Below, piece after piece: positions 32,610 through 44,775 of a stretch of DNA of 64,000 nucleotides. The stretch comes from Gari tellinella. Its lineage: Eukaryota; Mollusca; Bivalvia; Cardiida; Psammobiidae. The translations under genes were made by a program, and so were the position numbers. The notes beneath the pieces are model-generated. The model saw nothing but the letters and a program-made list of their open reading frames with translations. It was not told where the DNA came from and did not search any database. Positions within the stretch are counted from its first letter, which is position 1, and every line of letters starts with the position of its first letter. Where the stretch lies: assembly GCA_922989275.2 (NCBI GenBank), contig OV277857.1, forward strand, positions 8,804,001 to 8,868,000, read 5' to 3'.

Positions 32610-33315
32610 TCTTAAATACACCGTGGTACAGTAATTCTCAAAACGTTAACTCGTTGCATGTTAGCGGCGAATATATGTGCCACAGTGATTGTCTTTGCGT
32701 TTTTTTTTAATCACGATGAGCCGCCGCCAAACTGATTGACACTCTGATCCCTGTTTTGAAAAGAAAGTTAGAAAATTCTATTTTTAGAACGTCAGCAGGC
32801 AACAATTGCTGCAGACGAAAAAACTACCCAGTTAAATGTATATCGGTTGCGTTTCGTTTCATTTGAATGGGAAAGAAAAATGTCTTCTCAACTGAAAGCT
32901 TTACGACCCCTTAAATGACCTTTTAAGGATCTAGAGGGAGATTGGGATCTGCGGAAACCGGGATGAAAGCTAACCGTCATCCTGCTTACATGTAATTACC
33001 GTCTGCTTTCAAATTGTTGGCTGCTAATTTGGTAAAATTCTGATTTTTTACATTTTAAAATTCAACAAACCTAAAATTAATGTCAAACAGTTTTGCTCCA
33101 GATCAGACGCCGTGTTACACGGCGTCTGGTCTGGGGCAAATCTGTTTGAAGAAAACATGTTAAATTGTGATAAGCAGAATAACGGTTAAATGGTGGGTTG
33201 CCCAGACACGCTTTCTACTTTACTTTCAACCTCTTTTGATCTGAAAGCTGTCACTATCACCTCTGCCGAGTGGTCATTTGGTCAAAATAGCTCATGTTCA
33301 TGTTTAATTTGTCCC
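32610..33315. other. Non-coding stretch with one Hp1 copy
   Basis: An Hp1 hairpin at 33085-33149 has arms CTCCAGATCAGACGCCGTG and CACGGCGTCTGGTCTGGGG; the centre CGTG/CACG differs from the usual CGCG/CGCG in both arms. It is preceded by GTCTGCTTT, as in family A. The rest shows nothing. Confidence 0.6.
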
Positions 33316-34136
33316 AGGGCTGCCATTTCTCCGGATTTTTCCTAAATCTCCGGGGATTTTTTCCCACTCTATGGTATCTTAAAGCAGGCTGAAAGTAAAG
33401 CAGAATGCGCCCTAAGGCGCATACTGCTTTACTTACAGCCTGCTTTAAGTAGTCGCATGTCAACAAAACAAGAAAAAGGCTATAGGGTAAAGCACTGGCA
33501 CTGGAACACAATTTTTTTTTTTTAGTAGATCTACCTGTATCTAGGCCTATAGATTGGCTTCTATAATATTGACTTTCATAGATATAAAAAGTTATATAAA
33601 GGTCTAGTGACATTTAGATCTCATAGCTCCTCAATATGACACACAAGGAATTGGAAAAAAAAAATAAAAAATAAATAAAAAAATATTTGTGTGGAGTAGA
33701 TCTAGTCTGTATATGTCTATAGATAAGCCTACTGTCCTAAATATCACTATAGAAATATAGAAATACAAAAATACTGCATAAATGTCTAATGTGACAATGG
33801 ACATAAAATAAATATATATAAACATACTATCATATAGTTATTGTATGTAAAGGTCATAATGGTGACACTGGAAACGTAAAATGATTGTATATTGAATTTG
33901 TATATATAAGCCTACTTATTGTGACTATCGTATAGTTAGTAAACATGGTGCTCAAGCCTTTTCGACCCCCGTTGCGCATCAACGTAATTTTTCGATATAA
34001 AACGCTTATCAATGCGAAAGTTACTCCGCGGTTTGGAAGAAAACATATTTAACTGTATATAGACGGTAAGTTCTAGCCCTGTAACAACCCTCTGTCCTAA
34101 ATATTAGTCGATGTTTGAGAGAAAGATCACAGAGTT
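33316..34136. repeat. Family C2 left part plus TAGATCT-rich repeat
   Basis: CAGGGCTGCCATTTCTCC at 33316 leads to an Hp2 at about 33375-33447. About 550 bp of sequence rich in TAGATCT/AGTCTATA follows. A related segment lies in inverse orientation at about 44776-45535. The short open frames are not supported as genes. Confidence 0.6.
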
Positions 34137-34994
34137 TGTTTTTACGAAGGGGTATAAAAGCCGGTCCCGGCCCGAACTTTGCCGAACCGAAACGTAAATT
34201 GCCGTACCGAACATTTTTTGGGAGTTTGAATACAAGCATAAACAATTCTTAAATTTAAAAATTCTGGTACGGATTAGTTCTTATACATATTATTTATATC
34301 CTGAATAAATATTATAACCATCAGAAGCATGGGCGTTGAGAAAAAGGTGATTTTGTAATTTCAGGGGGTATAAAAGCCGGTCCCGTATAGATTTCAGTTT
34401 ATCCTGTTTGTTTCCTTAATTACCGAATTTTATTATGTTACTTGATGATAAACTTTATCAAAATATGTTTTTTTGGTATGTTCTTGAAAAATAAGACATG
34501 TAATATCAAAATAGCGCTTAAATTTACCGTTGCAGTGATTGCCGAACCTGAATATAACAGATTATAACGGTTCCCCGTAATATATTCAGTTCCGTAAGAA
34601 TTACACAACCTGTATAATCATGCCTATTTTATATGAGAATTAGGCTTAGAATCAGATGTTCTCAAAAAGAAGGCAGGGGGAGAGATTCATATATGTTTCA
34701 TTTTGTTTTTTACAGATTAAGATTAAACAGAATGTGAGGCTAAATTTCATTCATGTACAGTCAATCTTGTATCAAGCGAGCACTAAGTTATTGCAGTTCT
34801 CTGCCTCATTTCTATCAAACTGTAGGCATATACCGGCAATCAATAGTGGTTGCTATATACACGACTATGTAGAGTAAACGTGTTCTGTGCAATCCGTGTA
34901 GACCCAGATCATATGGCTAGTGAAGGAGCAATCCGATCAATGTCATTTTGCCGCGTGAATGAATTGCAGACAAAATCAAAGAAAGTCATCATTA

Positions 34995-35165
34995 GTCGGT
35001 TGTGTCTAATATACCCGTATTTCAAAGTTTCAAACTTGAAAATACTGGAAAAAACTTGAAATACGGGTATGCTCGACTTGACTGAGCATGAAATAATGCA
35101 GTTCATATGTCGAACTATAGGATAGTTCGAGTTAAACGACTTCGAGATATCGAAGTTCGACTGTA
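34995..35165. mobile_element. Family E fragment nested in the 2.18-kb transposon
   Basis: It contains ATACCCGTATTTCAAAGTTT, GAAATACGGGTATGCTCGAC and a complete right end GATATCGAAGTTCGACTGTA. The left end is missing or diverged. Confidence 0.7.
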
Positions 35166-35214
35166 CATGGTTATACTCATGACATATTTACATGTTAATC
35201 CTGGTGCGTTTTAT

Positions 35215-35661
35215 TTACAGTGCACAAAATTTACACAACCAAATTAAACTGTCTGTTACGGTGCTAACATTTGCACATTTATAATGGAACCATTTACAGC
35301 AGTCTGTGTTCTCACACTGGATCATGTCTTCATAAGTATTTGGAAAACCACAATTAGATTCACAGTCAACAGAGATAGTCAGGTCAATAGGTATGTTTAA
35401 TTTCTTTTTTCTGAGTGTGTTTCTTTGTTTAATTTTAGGAAATGGCGAAAATTGTAAATTATCAAGACAGGAGAGAAGATGTTGTCTCATTTTTAACTTA
35501 TCAAATGAAGACTGAATAACGCCTTCTCTCCCGCTGAAGCAAAATTCAGTACAAAATGCAATTGCAAATATTCCACAATCGACACCGTTATCCTGCTGCT
35601 GGACTTTTAGAAGAGACACATTAATTTTATTCTTACCATTTAAATTGAGATTTTAATAGTA
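35215..35661 (-). pseudogene. Truncated Ulp1-like cysteine protease with C-terminal PHD finger
   Basis: The readable frame on the - strand starts after a stop near 35655, with no ATG. The first block, VQQQDNGVDCGIFAIAF, matches the C-terminal catalytic segment of Ulp1/SENP (C48) peptidases, with D-C-G containing the nucleophile and Gln upstream. The KMRQHLLSCL segment after it is also typical of transposon-borne Ulp1 domains. The catalytic His and Asp segments, which should lie upstream, are absent. A PHD-type zinc finger follows: C-x3-C, then QCENTDC, WFHYKC and LCKFC (C4-H-C3 order), ending at a stop at 35215. Ulp1 domains are known cargo or components of several DNA transposon groups, including Mutator-like and Kyakuja/Zisupton-type elements. 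Without the His/Asp half it should not be an active protease. Confidence 0.8.
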
Positions 35662-36331
35662 TTTGAAAAAAAAAGCTATGATTGTTCACATTTCGTATTA
35701 TGTTCTCCACTCTAAGCACTCGTAATAACTTTTTAATAATATAAATCAATTTTAAACTTATCAAATGTTTTTTTTTGTTTTTTTACTTTTGATATCCAAT
35801 ATATGATTCTATAAAAATACTGCAATCATATCTAAAAAAAAAAAACGACTGAAAATACAGATTGTGAAACTCTTACGGAAAGGTAAATATTACGGGAGAC
35901 CGCTATATTCAGGTCCGGCTTTTATAAAATCACTTCAAATGTGATTTTAAGAGTTATACTCCACCATATATAATAAATTTTTGGTAAATGTAATAAAGAA
36001 ACACACTTTGATCAAATGTATCAACAGACATAATAACATTATTTTGTAATTAAAGAAAAAAACAGGATAAATACAATATATACGGGACCGGCTTTTATAC
36101 CCCCTGAAATTACAAAATCACCTTTTTCTCAACGCCCATGCTTCTGATGGTTATAATATTTATTCAGGATATAAATAATATGTATAAGAAATAATCCGTA
36201 CCAGAATTTTCAAATTTAAGAATTGTTTATGCTTGTATTCAAACTCCCAAAAAATGTTCGGTACGGCAATTTACGTTTCGGTTCGGCAAAGTTCGGGCCG
36301 GGACCGGCTTTTATACCCCTTCTGTTTTTAC

Positions 36332-37135
36332 CGATCTTTGATACCGTACTGACTTCCGGTTGACCTCGTTTGACCCGACAAAATGTTACGAGCCGTCTGA
36401 TTGGTTGCTATGCAAGAAATGGGCATATCTTCACGAATGAATAACACATTCATTCGTGATATTTTCAGTGAAAGGTTGATTTAGCACCGTGTACACACGT
36501 AAGTTTTGAAAGCGCACGTACATCTTTCACCAGAGTAGTATTTACATGTATGTAAGGGGGATTACCGTGCACAACTTCCGATATGGGTTGTTCAGCTTGT
36601 TGACGTGGACATATATCGAACGATAGAGAAAGAAAGATTCCTATTTATTTATGTTGGCCAAATGTTTACAATTTATTCAGAATCTATAAAACCTAATAGG
36701 TGAACGGAAGAATGTTCATCGTGTTTTAGGGCCTTGCAATCTGCTTTTCTTACGATGAGTTTGTAAATAGCTTTGTCTCAACACCGAACATGACACTTTT
36801 GATTACACTGACACGGCGGCTGCTTACACATGGCTAAGAAACGAGTTGATTTTCAATCTGCACATATATTGTGTTTATTTATCAATATCGTGCTGTCACC
36901 AAAAGAATGCCTGCTTACATTGTAAGTTAGATCAATCGAGAAGTGTGATATTAGTCTTTAGATTTATCAACAAACTTAAGTTATTGGCGCCCATATCACC
37001 CTATATTTCAAATATTATTTTGAAAATCTTGCCAACGTTTCACCCACCCACACACACCTCCCCCTCCTCCTCAGTTATTGTGTTTGTTCACCACAATGTT
37101 TGTGTAACTAGTCTAGGTGAGAAAATCATGCAGCC
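36332..37135. other. Non-coding, one short hairpin
   Basis: ATCTTCACGAATGAATAACACATTCATTCGTGAT-like hairpin at about 36429-36462 (arms of about 13 bp). Nothing else is recognised. The + frame of 97 codons at 36846 ends in a CACACC/CTCC simple-sequence tract and is not supported. Confidence 0.4.
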
Positions 37136-37210
37136 GTAACTCGAACCTGAGACCCCTGTACAGCTTACAGGCCAAGTGCTTTAACAACTGAGCCACCGGC
37201 CGGTTCGCTA
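37136..37210 (-). repeat. tRNA-like sequence, SINE head or tRNA pseudogene
   Basis: On the - strand, GCCGGTGGCTCAGTTGTTAA resembles an A box and CAGGTTCGAGTTACGG a B box, about 40 bp apart. The stems do not form a clean cloverleaf by eye. Confidence 0.5.
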
Positions 37211-37228
37211 ACACAATTCTCTCACCAT

Positions 37229-37550
37229 TTAAACCGGAGGACCTAGTCGAGGGGTAAAGCAGCCGCTGACCACGTCAAGGGTTGTGAGTTTGATCCCCGT
37301 CGGACCAAGTCCTTCGGATGAGACTTTATAAACCGAGGTCCGATGTAGGAGTGCTTTACACTTGGTATCTAAAAGAACCAGAGAACTCTTTCGATAATAA
37401 GAGTAGGGCATTGAGACCGGGTTCTCTGTATCCACCCTCTTCTATCATTCCATCATAGGTGTGCATTGATGAGACTAGAATGTGTAGCTCAGTGGTAGAG
37501 CGTCTGCGTGCAGTGCAGGAGGTTGCGGATTCAATCCCCGGCCAGGTCAA
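37229..37550 (+). repeat. tRNA-derived SINE-like sequences
   Basis: GTGTAGCTCAGTGGTAGAGC (A box, 37482) and GGTTGCGGATTCAATCCCC (B box, 37521) have the spacing of a tRNA gene. GGTTGTGAGTTTGATCCCC at about 37269 is a second B-box-like site. They are more likely SINE heads than functional tRNA genes because no acceptor stem closes. Confidence 0.6.
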
Positions 37551-38430
37551 ACCAAAGACTCCGTTGGCATACATTTTTCCCCATTTTCACTTTGTATGAC
37601 TGTTCTGTGCCACTGTACGTGACAAATGTTTCAAAGTTGTATTGACAAGTGCTGAGATGTATGAATTTTATTGTTGTATATACCTGTAAAAATACTCCTA
37701 TACAGCTTTCATAATTTGAAAATGAAATGTGCCCTCATCCCAAGATACTCACATACCAAATTTGGTATCCTTGTCCAATGTGGTATAGGATACTAGGAGA
37801 TAAACTTGGTAATGGTCTTTTCTAATGAAGAGGCCAATGTGACAATGACCTGAAAATGGTAACATGCGACACCTTTCCAATATGTGGTGTACTCACAGTG
37901 ACACACCAAATTTGGTATCTCTAGCTAATGAGGTGAATGTAATATGCTTCAGTCTAATTCTTTAGATAGACTTTGCTGCAGACAAAGGTCAATGTCACAG
38001 TGTGTCAGTGACATGAAAATACATGTAGTATGAAAAATTCTGTGGTCCCACGATGCGCACAAAATTTGGTACATAAGGTATTGGAGATACACTAAAACAA
38101 ATCCCAGAGAAGGTTTTGGTTTGATTTCCCTTGCGGAAGTGGTAAAGGAAATATACTCTGGACAAAAAGCCCCCCCCCCCCCCTCCCCTCACACAAGCAT
38201 GCAAAGTAGGATACCTATATGTCACCAAAGCCTTGTTTTGCAGACATAAAACTGTATTCAAAGGGTAGGCCTTTACTAGTTTACACTTTTTTCATTTACT
38301 TAATTCTAACCCACTTTGTATTTTGTCACATTTACTCAGACATGTTTTGGTTCCTTTTAAATTTCAGCATCAAAAGAGCACTATATACCAGGCTCAAGAT
38401 CCTGGGTCAGTTTCACCATGTATGAGAGGC
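37551..38430. other. Non-coding stretch with diverged CCAAATTTGGTATC repeats
   Basis: ACCAAATTTGGTATCC or similar appears near 37757, 37906 and 38051 in a diverged tandem block of about 150-bp spacing. A C-rich run lies at about 38169-38191. Confidence 0.5.
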
Positions 38431-38683
38431 TTAACCCTTTCCCAAATAGAAGCGTCTTTTAGCGCATATGATTTATTCCTCCGCTAAAGAAAATAGTTCC
38501 AATTTAATCAGTCATGAAAATATAGTATAGGTAATATTTTCTATATTCCAGCCCATGGAAGCTTAAAGCTAGCTGAAAGTAAAGCAGAATTTGCCTTAAG
38601 TCGCATTCTGCTTTACTTTCAACCTGCTTTAAGTGGTCACTTGTTCTGCGATACAAGAAATAGGATATCAGGTAAAGGGTTAA
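38431..38683. mobile_element. Family C element with Hp2, TTAA-flanked
   Basis: TTAACCCTTTCCC at the left and GGTAAAGGGTTAA at the right. The Hp2 at about 38560-38632 has arms with several mismatches (GCTAGCTGAAAGTAAAGCAG versus CTGCTTTACTTTCAACCTGC). Confidence 0.85.
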
Positions 38684-39470
38684 CATGAATACCCTTCATA
38701 GACATCACAAACCCACAGGAGATTCCTAAAGACCATGATAATATTGAGGTAGTTCTATATGCTTATTATATGACACTAAACATTTGACAGAAAGAATATT
38801 AGGATAAGTGTCTATTTAAATGTTAAATGAACCATTCTTTAAATACAAATTTAATGGTTTATAGAGATGTAAAACAACAAAATCAGTAACAAATTTAATA
38901 TTTCCATTTTTTAACATGTTTAAAAATAGAAAATGTGTTTTATTCTGTCATGTTTTATAATTCATACCTATTATAGCTCGTCAATTGTTTTTGTTGTTTA
39001 TTTAATTTACCCACTTAATGCAGGTTGAAAGTAAATCAGTATGTGCCTCAAGGCGCATTCTGCTGTACTTTCAGCCTCCTTTAAGAGACCATCTGCTAGA
39101 ATAAAGAAAACTTTTTTTATGATACAATTTCATGACTGTTTTGTCTTCATTGAATAAATAAATGAAAGGTGTATTTATGGGGCCATGGGTACAAACGTTT
39201 GGATTTAATGTCTTCACATTTAATATTCCCAATCAAGATCATCCAATATTTGTTTCTGGAATTCAAATGTTATAGCAACTTAGCAAGACACTGCACTGTC
39301 CATATGTATCTCCCCGGTCAAGATGAATATCTTTCTGCTTAATCTTTAGGACTCTCTGACTAAATCTTTTCATGTAACCTGAAATCACAAATTTAGATAT
39401 TACAAGAACTGTGACATATTTTTTATATAAATTACATAAGGAAGTTATGAGCAATGTTAAAGATTTCCAT
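38684..39470. other. Non-coding stretch with one degenerate Hp2
   Basis: A decayed Hp2 lies at about 39013-39085 (GCAGGTTGAAAGTAAATCAG; CTGCTGTACTTTCAGCCTCC). Nothing else is recognised. Confidence 0.5.
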
Positions 39471-40070
39471 CAAATTTGATTCTAAAGGTCGATGTCATTG
39501 AGGGGTCAAGGGAAAAAAAGTATATCTATATGTGAGCTGAAAGGTATTGTCCCTAGGGGTGTTGTATCCAAGTACGAAATAAATCGATTCAATTTTAAGT
39601 CAAATTTGATTCTAAAGGTCAAGGTTATTGAGGGGTCAAGGTCAAATAAGTTAGTCAGCTGACAGATCTTTGCCACAAGGGATGTTGTGACCAAGTAAGA
39701 AGTGAATCCATTGACTAATAAGGAAACTGTTTAATGGCCAATGTTAAAGTGTTTGAAAAATTAGATCCTCAAGGTCAATAAGGGATCAAGGTCAAATAAG
39801 TATACATCAGCTGAAAGGTATTCTCCCAAGGGGTGTTGCACCCAAGTATGAAATATATCCATTAAGTAATAAGGAAGTTTTTAGCAATGTGACAATTTTT
39901 GTAGATAATAAACAGATAATTACATGGGTGACTGGGACCAGAGAGTTATACTGGCCCTTACCTTGATATAAGTCCCCCGGGCCATTATCACTCTCTGGCC
40001 CTTGACACTGTGTAATAATATCTATAAGTGATATAAATAAGTATATATCCAACTGATATTATGTTCCCCT
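39471..40070. repeat. Diverged tandem repeat, about 120-bp unit
   Basis: Successive diverged copies marked by AAGGTCAA, GGGGTCAAGG, AGCTGAAAGGTATT and GGGTGTTG, beginning near 39487, 39610, 39760 and beyond. No gene is present. Confidence 0.65.
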
Positions 40071-40930
40071 TTCAGAAAGCAGACCATGGGAAGGTAGATG
40101 GAATTTATGCCCTCAGAGATACCAAAAAGCATTGACATTATAACAGATGCTACAGTGCCAAAAAAAATAGAAGCTATTATTTTAACTGACAATATCATGC
40201 CAAACTGATGGGTTTTGTGTAAAAGAAAAACACTCTGAATTAAGTGTGTGTAGGCAATAGTGTTACTGAATTGTTGTAATTTCTAACTATGTGGTTAACA
40301 TGCCATTCATGTTTAACATAAAGGCTTCTTGTAAATTTGAACTGTACATCTACAGGATTCAGAGCACAGATCCAGAACAAAAACCACTACAGATATGAAC
40401 TAGAAATGTGTCGGTGCAACATGGGTGCCCCCTAGTACAATGTAGATCTGAAATCATGGTGTCATAACTCATTGACTATTATTTTCCTTGTGCAAGGGAC
40501 ATAATTCTGTCAAGATTTAATTAATCAGAAACTGAATGGTGACTGATAGTAGTAGCAAAATATGGCCTGCCATTACAGGGGGGGAGGGGGGGGGGATTAA
40601 ATGTTTATTTACATTTATTTGGTTTCAAACATTAACATAAAACAGGCATTTGATCCCAGTGACCATTATTTCCTGCTGGTTTCTTTAGAAAATGGTGTTT
40701 GTGTAATAATTCTATTTATATCAACAGTACTATAATAAACTATTTTGAAAAAATCTTGCTTGAATGTTATCTATCTACATGTATATCTTCTATTTATATA
40801 TATTCCTGTCATCCACTAACTCATTGAGTCAATACAACTAATCATTCTGCAAAATTACCAATAATCTGATTGTCTGAGCAAACTGAAATTTAACTTGTAC
40901 AAAAGAATTTTAGGCAGTATTGCTGTGAAA
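40071..40930. other. Non-coding, nothing recognised
   Basis: AT-rich sequence with a G-rich homopolymer tract at about 40579-40595. Confidence 0.4.
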
Positions 40931-41127
40931 TACAGTTGAACTTGGATATCTCGAACTCTGTTCGGTCGAACATACACGCATTTCAAAGTTAAAACATGGC
41001 TAAGCCACGTTTTAACCTTGAAATATGGGTATGTTTGACTTAACCGGGCATGCAATAATGCAATTCATGTGTCAACAAATTGGATAGTTCGAATTAAGCG
41101 AGTTCGAGATATCGAAGTTCGACTGTA
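40931..41127. mobile_element. Family E element
   Basis: TACAGTTGAACTTGGATATC to GATATCGAAGTTCGACTGTA. The central hairpin is AAGTTAAAACATGGC/TAA/GCCACGTTTTAACCTT. Homologous to 22233-22430. Confidence 0.85.
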
Positions 41128-42064
41128 ATCGACTGTCGATACCAAACACTGTGGCAGAACAAAGGAAAATTTATTTTCTATATCTTTTTCTAAGCAGCTA
41201 GGGTTTCTGCTTTACTGTTAGCCTGCTTTAAGTTTTCCATAATTACCTGTCTTAAAAATGGAAAACGCTGTGTTAATTATGATTTTATTTTGTACTTAAT
41301 GAAACAGTTCAAACTTCTAAAGAAAAGGATAAAATAGAATGACTCTTTACATTTGGACATGTTTCATAGAAAGTAGTCCATAACACAACAGAGAAATAAA
41401 AAAAAAAAATGATTTTGCAGAATGATACAATTGATTGAGTACCGGTAGTATCTGATTTGAATTAAACAGTTCATTCTTCAAAAAAATAGAAAAAAATAAA
41501 CTGAATAATACATTTAAATGTTAGCAAACAGTGGCTAGAAGATAATTATTTTGCTGTCTGTTGAAGCAGATTGACCATTGAATACTGGGATTTCAAGCCA
41601 AACAACTGTTCAAAGCAGAGACATTACTTTGCACTGATAGGAACTATTTATTAAGAAGCCTTTTATGATTTATGATAAACTTGGATTTAACATAAATTAC
41701 CTTAAACTCTAGCCAATAAGGGATAGGATAGCCTGCAATCTGTTTCATCCTGGTCTTTTCTGGTTTCTGCCAAAAATAAATTGATAATCAGTGAATAGAA
41801 GTGTCATAAACATACCTCTGTAATGTACAGGAAATTTACTGTGACATCTTACAGCAGGTTGAAAGTAAAACTGCATAATGCGCCTTAGGGGTACCTGCTT
41901 TACTTTCAGTCTGCTTTAAGCTATCATCTGCTAAAATATAGAAAAAAATCTTATTAAACATATTTATGGCTGCCTAAATAAGAACTATTTTATTCATTGC
42001 AGACATAATTAAATACATAAAGTAAAAATGTGTATCTATAGAGTAATGGGTTAAACACTCTAAA
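41128..42064. other. Non-coding stretch with Hp2 remnants
   Basis: A right arm only lies at about 41205-41235 (GCTTTACTGTTAGCCTGC). A decayed complete Hp2 lies at about 41848-41922. The rest shows nothing. Confidence 0.5.
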
Positions 42065-42289
42065 ACCCTTTACTCCATAAATACTCATTTTATCGCTTTT
42101 AATTTATTTCTCCACTCAAGAAAATAATTTCACTTTATGCAGTCATAAATATGCACCATAAGAAATATTGTCCATATCCTAGCAGATGGTAGCTTAACAG
42201 GCTGAAAGTAAAGCAGAATACTGAAGGACCATTCAGCTTTTACATTCAGCCTGCTTCAATATGAAAAGGATCTGTGTAGTAAAGGGTTA
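42065..42289. mobile_element. Family C element with shortened Hp2
   Basis: AACCCTTTACTCCATAAA at the left and GTAGTAAAGGGTTA at the right. The Hp2 at about 42194-42255 is diverged (CAGAATACTGAAGGACC centre). Confidence 0.7.
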
Positions 42290-42425
42290 CATTAGGTGAT
42301 TTACACACATGGGTAATGTGTGGAAAGCTTACTGGAGGCTGATTATGAGCAGAAATATTTAATTTCAGCCTATGCAAACAGTGTAGACCCAGATCAAAGG
42401 AAACTTTTTGAAACCTAGTGCCACA

Positions 42426-42617
42426 TACAGTTTAACTTCGGTATATTTTGAACTTGTTTAACTCGAACTATCTCATAGTTCGACATATGAACTGCATTAT
42501 TTCATGCTCGTTAAGTCGGACATATTTCAAAGTTAAAACGTGGCTGAGCCACATTTTAAATGTGAAATACGGGTATGTTTAACAAAACCTACTTCGAGTT
42601 ATTGAAGTTCGCCTGTA
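42426..42617. mobile_element. Family E element, diverged
   Basis: TACAGTTTAACTTCGGTATA to TTGAAGTTCGCCTGTA, with central AAGTTAAAACGTGGC/TGA/GCCACATTTTAAATGT. Confidence 0.75.
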
Positions 42618-42724
42618 TATACATCATTAAAAGTGTAGATGTAAAGAGAACACTTGACTTTTCCATTATACAAACAGTGTAGACCCAAATATAGCAGCCC
42701 TCTGGTTGGGGTCGTCACTGTTTT

Positions 42725-43375
42725 TATGCACCCGACATCGACAGATGCGGGAGCATACAGTAATCATCCTGTCCGTCCGTCCGTAACAAGGTTAAGTAGA
42801 TTTTACCGTTTCGTCTAGCATCAGCACCGCTTACCCAAATGCTTTGAGACTTATACAGTTGTTGCATTGTACCATTTCCTATCCACCAATATCACCCAAC
42901 TTTGATTTTGACCTTGACAGTCACCTAATTCGGACTTATAATATTTTAAATAGGTTATTTCTTGGTTAACTAGAATTTACCGTTTCTTCTAGCATCAACA
43001 CAACTGACTTAATTACTATGATACTTATATACAGTTGTTGCATTATGATTAGACAATTCCCTATTAACCAATATCACCAAACTTTGATTTTGATCTTGAC
43101 CTGGACCTAAATTGAATTTAGAATATTTTAAATTGGCTCATTCTCGGTTTTTATAGATTTTACCTTTTCGTCTAGCATCAACACTGTTTACTACAACTAC
43201 AATGCTTCAATACTCATACAGTTATTGCCTTGGACCATTACCAACTCACCAGTAATACCCAAGCTCAGTTTGACCCTGACCTTGACCTAATTTGGACTTA
43301 GAAAAGAACATATTGTCAAGGATGCCACCGGGGGCATAAGCGTTTATTGAACGCGCAGTCTTGTTTTATGTTGCC
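42725..43375. repeat. CACCCGACATCGACAGATGC-type dispersed repeat with internal units
   Basis: It begins GCACCCGACATCGACAGATG and ends CACCGGGGGCATAAGCG. Inside are three diverged units, each with ACCGTTTCGTCTAGCATCA (42808, about 42977 and about 43163) and a following TACAGTTGTTGC. I associate this kind of repeat with mollusc genomes. Confidence 0.65.
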
Positions 43376-44775
43376 ATAAATTGTAAAAATATTGTTGCAA
43401 CCTATTGCCACATTATACATCATTAGCAAATAGTGTACCTTTGAAGAGAGTACACATGTCCTATGCAAACAGTGTAGACCCAGATCAGATTGCTTCTTAT
43501 AGAGGCCCTCTGAATAGGGTATTCACTTTTTGTCATGTTGCAATAAAATGTAAGCAAACAGTGCTTTTATCTAGTGCCACATAACAGTGTACCTGTGAAG
43601 AATATACTTTTCTTATGCAAAAAAAGTAAACCCAAGTCAAAGGGATGATCCGGATCCTCATAATGTCAAAACTAAAATGCTGGGAAAGATGTTAACAAGT
43701 TATTTGGCAAGTTATTTAGGTGGGTGTGTATATTTCAGAGGGTTTAATTTCCTGTTATATCGGGTATGGGGTACCTCATTGATTTTGAATTAATTTAATA
43801 ATGTCTCAGTTTAAAAAGACTGCACATGCAACAAGATATGATCTAACAATAATATAAATTTATGCAATAATTTCTTTTATACAGTGTGCATAATCAGCTC
43901 TATGGTCCCTCTAATCTGGGTCAGGTCTGCACTGCTTTCATATGACATGTGTACACTTCACATGTACAATGTTTGTAAAGGGTGCATATTGTTGCTAATG
44001 CACAATTTAATGGGCTATTAAAGCCCAATACCAACATACCCGTAATAGTACAGGTTATGCTATGTCTCTCTCTAGTCTATTATATGCATGTAGTGTGTGG
44101 ACAGGCCTTTCAGGGGGTGGGGTGGACAGAACTTGCAATGAGCACGTGTGTATATACATGCAGGAGCCATGCCACGACATTATAAAACCAGGCCTTATTG
44201 TTTTGCTAACAGTGTAGACCCTATCAGAGAGTCAGTGTATTGTCATTTGTCAGGTCTTACAATTAATACTTCTTATTGTAACGAGAACAACTAATAACCT
44301 AGCCTCACCAGTATCATGGAGAAAGGACAAATTTGTCCTTTCTCCATGCCAGTATCATGGAGAAATGACAAATGCCAGTATCGACGTCATTAAGCGATAA
44401 ATTCGCTGTAAAATAAAATGTAAATCTATGTGCAAAATTAATGATAAAAATCAGCATCGTTTCAAGCATTCAGTCGATATCTAACTAACCTTTCGATGAT
44501 CCACTTTTATAGCTTTCGCTCTGTTTGTTAGTTACGCCGTTGGTCATTCTTACTTTCACGCATGGATGATGCTATTGGATTTCCTGAGTTTTTCCTCCAT
44601 CGATTTCGATAAAACAGCGTGCTGTCATTTTGTTCACAGCTCGACGTATCACGTGATAAATATTCTACCGGAATCGGTCACGGTCCCGTAGCTAACGACG
44701 CTTGACGACACACCTCCAATAATTCGTCCAATGAAACCGCGCGTTGCAACCGACACTTGTGAAAATTATTTAAAC
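43376..44775. other. Non-coding stretch with family D fragments
   Basis: Diverged, incomplete family D pieces lie at about 43420-43640 and 44205-44260 (CAGTGTAGACCC). A short direct/inverted repeat, TATCATGGAGAAAGGACAA / TTGTCCTTTCTCCATG, lies at 44314-44348. No gene is present. Confidence 0.5.

Larger units (their letters stand above)
34146..36322. mobile_element. 2.18-kb DNA transposon with long TIRs and 9-bp target duplication (Mutator-like)
   Basis: The ends read GAAGGGGTATAAAAGCCGG at 34146 and its inverse at 36322. The inverted repeats are very similar for about 240 bp and recognisable to roughly 330 bp per end. The 20-mer GGTATAAAAGCCGGTCCCG recurs about 225 bp inside each end (34374; 36100). 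TGTTTTTAC is present exactly at both flanks (34137-34145 and 36323-36331). Long TIRs plus a 9-bp duplication are typical of Mutator-like elements; this assignment is by structure only. No transposase is seen. The cargo is a truncated Ulp1/PHD gene on the - strand and a nested family E fragment at about 34995-35165. The element is therefore non-autonomous. Confidence 0.85.

Noticed and set aside
37480..37550. Functional tRNA gene
   Set aside because: A and B boxes are present but I could not pair the acceptor and anticodon stems; a SINE head is more likely.
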